This document shows positions 5,280 through 7,154 of a DNA stretch of 7,154 bases, piece by piece (within the stretch, counting starts at the first letter, position 1; every line of letters starts with the position of its first letter). The notes beneath the pieces are model-generated. The model was not told the origin of the DNA. It worked only from the letters and a program-made list of their open reading frames with translations, and ran no database searches. The DNA lies in NCBI GenBank assembly GCA_014534385.1, contig JACVRP010000191.1, positions 1-7,154 on the forward strand, given 5' to 3'. Source of the DNA: Cyanobacteria bacterium Co-bin13. Lineage in GTDB: Bacteria; Cyanobacteriota; Cyanobacteriia; Phormidesmidales; Phormidesmidaceae. The translations under genes and the position numbers were made by a program.

Positions 5280-6866
5280 TTGTCTGCTAGCTACCCCCTA
5301 CCACAACGACCCGAATCGGGGGGTGGCCATCTAGCCCCCCTGAGGTTTCCGGCTGAGTCTACAACCCCCAACTCAAAATCGCCCGTTCGCTGGCTGACTG
5401 ATGATCTCCTGTTTCACTATCAGCGCTGTAGCCGACGGGCGTTTTTAGATCTATACGGCAACGCTGTTGAAAAAGCCCCCCCTAGCGACTACCTAGCCAA
5501 GCTCAGGCAAGACAGCGCTATCCACCGATCCACTATCCTCCAGGAGTACGAGCCGCTGCACCGACCGCTCTACCCGAAGGGCGACTGGGCTGCAGGCGCA
5601 AAGGCAACCCAAGACCTCATGGCCCAGGGCGTCGATGCGATCGCACAGGGGGTCTTAGTCGCTGATTCTGCAGTCGAAGGCATTCAGCTCGTCAGCCAGC
5701 CCGATCTGCTGATCAAGCAGTCCGGCTGGTCCCACTGGGGCAACTGGACCTACACCACCATCGATATCAAGCTGGGCAAGAAACCCAAGCTTGACTATCA
5801 GGTCGTTGCGGCCTTTCACGCCTACGTGCTGGCGCGAGTGCAGGGTATGTGGCCTGAAACTAGCTGGCTGGCCCTGCGCGAAGGCAAGCTCTATGCCGTA
5901 GACCTAGAGCGGCAATTGCTCAAGCTCCAGGAAACGCTCAACGGCTGCCTGTATGACCTGCGCCAGTCGGAGCCGCCCGAAGTTTTTATCTCCCATAGCC
6001 GCTGCGACCTCTGCCACTGGTTTAGCCACTGCTACAGCAGCGCCAAAGAAGAGCAGCACCTCTCCCTGCTGCCTGGGGTCACGCCTGCTCGCTACGTCTT
6101 TTTGCAAGAACGCAAGCTCACTACGGTCGAAGCGCTGGCCGCCGCCAACCCCCAACAGCTTGCGCCACTGCCCGGCTTTGGGGAGCCCGTGGCCGAAAAG
6201 CTGGTGCATCAGGCTCAGGCCCTGCTGGGCAACTGTGCCATCCCCCGCACCTTCCCCCATCCACCCCATACCTTTGCGCTGCACCCAGCCGATTTGCCCT
6301 CTGCCGAGGTCGAGCTGTACTTTGACATTGAAGCCGCCCCCGACCAGGACTTAATTTACCTGCACGGCGTTTTGGTGATCGACCATCGTACCGGGGAAGA
6401 AACCTTCCATGCCCTGCTGGCAGAATCTCCCGAAGCTGAGCAAACGGCCTGGACGCAATTTTTGGAGCTGGTGCACACCTACCCGACTGCACCGATCTAC
6501 CATTTCTGCCCCTACGAAGCCCAAACTGTCCGCAAACTAGGCCAGCTCTTTGGCACCCCCGACCTGGTCATAGAAACGCTGCTGACCCGATTCTTTGACG
6601 TACACAAGAGCATTACCGAGTCGGTCACGCTGCCGGTCGAGAGCTACGCCCTCAAGCACATTGCCCGCTGGATTGGCTTTGACTGGCGCGACGAGGGAGC
6701 CAACGGGGCCCAGTCTATCTGCTGGTACAACGCCTGGCTGGAGACGTGCGATCGCACCTACCTCGAAGCCATCCTCCGCTATAACGAAGACGACTGCCGC
6801 GCCACCCACCGCATCAAAGACTGGCTCACAAAATTCGCCCAACCTTTCTGGTATCCCCAGGCGTGA
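5280..6866 (+). CDS. TM0106-type RecB-family nuclease: Fe-S PD-(D/E)XK plus HhH plus RNase H-like exonuclease
   Basis: A predicted DNA-processing nuclease with two catalytic halves. Residues ~36-255 look like a Cas4/AddB-type PD-(D/E)XK domain: D142 (QPDLL), the DIK triad at 162-164, and Q174/Y182 as a motif III-like pair. Four cysteines spaced C50 ... C242-X2-C245-X5-C251 match the iron-sulfur 'staple' of Cas4 and AddB. A helix-hairpin-helix follows near 280-310 (LPGFGEPVAEKLV). Residues ~345-520 resemble the RNase_H_2/YprB DEDD exonuclease fold: YFDIEA (D349, E351), YHFCPYE (E413), FFDVHKS (D440) and YNEDDC (D504, D505). The substrate and biological role are not known to me. The frame opens only with TTG at 5280 and has no Shine-Dalgarno. 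The first 35 residues are Pro/Ser/Gly-rich, so the true start is doubtful. It stands alone, divergent from the C-S lyase, with no CRISPR or recBCD neighbours in view. Confidence 0.85.
   Translation: MSASYPLPQRPESGGGHLAPLRFPAESTTPNSKSPVRWLTDDLLFHYQRCSRRAFLDLYGNAVEKAPPSDYLAKLRQDSAIHRSTILQEYEPLHRPLYPKGDWAAGAKATQDLMAQGVDAIAQGVLVADSAVEGIQLVSQPDLLIKQSGWSHWGNWTYTTIDIKLGKKPKLDYQVVAAFHAYVLARVQGMWPETSWLALREGKLYAVDLERQLLKLQETLNGCLYDLRQSEPPEVFISHSRCDLCHWFSHCYSSAKEEQHLSLLPGVTPARYVFLQERKLTTVEALAAANPQQLAPLPGFGEPVAEKLVHQAQALLGNCAIPRTFPHPPHTFALHPADLPSAEVELYFDIEAAPDQDLIYLHGVLVIDHRTGEETFHALLAESPEAEQTAWTQFLELVHTYPTAPIYHFCPYEAQTVRKLGQLFGTPDLVIETLLTRFFDVHKSITESVTLPVESYALKHIARWIGFDWRDEGANGAQSICWYNAWLETCDRTYLEAILRYNEDDCRATHRIKDWLTKFAQPFWYPQA
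5318..5340 (+). other. G6/C6 hairpin at the 5' end of the nuclease frame
   Basis: Six G (5318-5323) pair with six C (5335-5340), extended by one T-G pair, around a loop of about 9 nt. It falls at codons 13-21 of the annotated frame, before the conserved domain begins. A structure this stable near a start codon would hinder ribosomes, which suggests either regulation or that this stretch is leader rather than coding. Confidence 0.45.
5637..5644. repeat. HIP1 octamer GCGATCGC
   Basis: A perfect copy in the nuclease gene, read in frame as Ala-Ile-Ala (residues 120-122). Confidence 0.9.
6748..6755. repeat. HIP1 octamer GCGATCGC
   Basis: A perfect copy near the 3' end of the nuclease gene, shifted by one base relative to the others and read as part of Cys-Asp-Arg. 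Confidence 0.9.
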
Positions 6867-6900
6867 TCCCTCGCCCCACCCAAAAGCCCACAGCCAGCCC

Positions 6901-6918
6901 TCCAAAAAAACTTTTGGA
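6901..6918. other. A/T-rich hairpin between nuclease and tRNA promoter
   Basis: TCCAAAA (6901-6907) pairs with TTTTGGA (6912-6918) around a 4-nt loop, 34 bases after the nuclease stop. It is followed by AAAAG rather than a T-run and has a weak stem, so it is at most a poor terminator. It ends six bases before the tRNA -35 box. Confidence 0.35.
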
Positions 6919-6924
6919 AAAGAT

Positions 6925-6954
6925 TTGACAAAAGCCCTCTAAACTTGGCATTAT
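6925..6954 (+). promoter_or_regulatory. Promoter of tRNA-Asp
   Basis: A perfect -35 TTGACA (6925-6930) is followed after 18 bp by CATTAT (6949-6954), a four-of-six match to TATAAT, with further TATATAAA sequence just behind it. Transcription would start near 6961-6963, leaving about 40 nt of 5' leader to be removed by RNase P. The consensus -35 fits a strongly expressed stable RNA. Confidence 0.65.
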
Positions 6955-7002
6955 ATAAATCGCCTCACACGGGGCACCTCGGATGGGGAAACACCTCTAC
7001 GA

Positions 7003-7076
7003 GGGACTGTAGTTCAATTGGTTAGAGCACCGCCCTGTCACGGCGGAAGTTGCGGGTTCGAGCCCCGTCAGTCCCG
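7003..7076 (+). tRNA. trnD-GUC: tRNA-Asp (anticodon GUC)
   Basis: The complete cloverleaf can be drawn. The acceptor stem GGGACTG/CAGTCCC has 7 perfect pairs. The D arm is GTTC/GAGC. The anticodon stem CCGCC/GGCGG encloses loop CTGTCAC with anticodon GTC at 7037-7039. The variable loop has 5 nt, and the T arm GCGGG/CCCGT has loop TTCGAGC. The discriminator base is G (7076), as expected for aspartate. The 3' CCA is not encoded (TTA follows), so it must be added by nucleotidyltransferase. No intron is present. Confidence 0.97.
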
Positions 7077-7154
7077 TTAATTAAAGGCTCAATAAGTAAG
7101 GATTTTTTATATCTAGGTGGTACTAAAGCTGTCCTAAGGTTTCTAGCTTAAGTA
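7077..7154. other. Sequence downstream of tRNA-Asp, no gene seen
   Basis: An AT-rich tail with a T6 run at 7103-7108 that lacks a preceding stem, and a weak 5-bp inverted repeat AAGCT/AGCTT (7126-7130 and 7145-7149). No clear terminator or further RNA gene is visible before the window ends. Confidence 0.5.

Noticed and set aside
5090..5290. 66-codon TTG-started frame upstream of the nuclease
   Set aside because: There is no ribosome binding site, composition is random-looking (Ser/Leu/Pro-rich), and it runs out of frame into the nuclease start. I also considered it as a frameshifted N-terminus of the nuclease and saw no similarity to support that.
5280..6866. Nuclease as a CRISPR-associated Cas4
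   Set aside because: The Fe-S PD-(D/E)XK half is Cas4-like, but the fused HhH and DEDD halves and the lack of any CRISPR repeat or other cas gene in the window argue for the stand-alone TM0106-type family.
6537..6905. Minus-strand 122-codon frame overlapping the nuclease 3' end
   Set aside because: It is antisense to the conserved DEDD exonuclease motifs; GC-rich coding often leaves such open antisense frames.
7081..7110. T6 run after tRNA-Asp as an intrinsic terminator
   Set aside because: No stem precedes the T-run (7103-7108); the sequence before it does not fold on itself.

Overview
The window reads as chromosomal DNA from a cyanobacterium, moderately GC-rich. Five perfect copies of the octamer GCGATCGC (HIP1), the signature palindrome of many cyanobacterial genomes, occur in 7.15 kb, where chance would give well under one. 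The cystine C-S lyase (C-DES type) and the DUF4126 membrane protein also fit this group. A filamentous or Leptolyngbya/Nodosilinea-like lineage is a guess I cannot test here.

Layout from left to right. (1) 1-1100, minus: the first 366 codons of a GlgX-type glycogen debranching enzyme whose 3' end lies outside the window. (2) 1101-1389: a divergent promoter region with an imperfect inverted repeat that contains a 9-bp direct repeat, and a second hairpin just ahead of cysH. (3) 1390-3662, plus: cysH (PAPS reductase), a short-chain dehydrogenase/reductase 28 bp downstream, and a DUF4126 multi-pass membrane protein, probably one transcription unit. (4) 3670-4869, minus: a PLP-dependent L-cysteine/cystine C-S lyase, convergent with the DUF4126 gene with only 7 bp between stop codons. 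(5) 4870-5279: a 410-bp divergent intergenic region with a 13-bp tandem repeat and a dyad over a possible -10 box. (6) 5280-6866, plus: a TM0106-type two-nuclease protein with a Cas4/AddB-like iron-sulfur PD-(D/E)XK half, a helix-hairpin-helix and an RNase H-like exonuclease half. (7) 6867-7154: a tRNA-Asp(GUC) with its own TTGACA promoter.

Two genes meet in sulfur metabolism. CysH makes sulfite from PAPS for cysteine synthesis, and the C-S lyase takes sulfur back out of cyst(e)ine as persulfide, which can feed iron-sulfur clusters. The other genes look like unrelated housekeeping neighbours. I see no mobile element, CRISPR array, phage gene or toxin-antitoxin pair, and nothing that clearly amounts to a new system. 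The items most worth a second look are the nuclease (architecture and unclear start), the repeat-bearing regulatory regions, and the terminator-less convergent junction.
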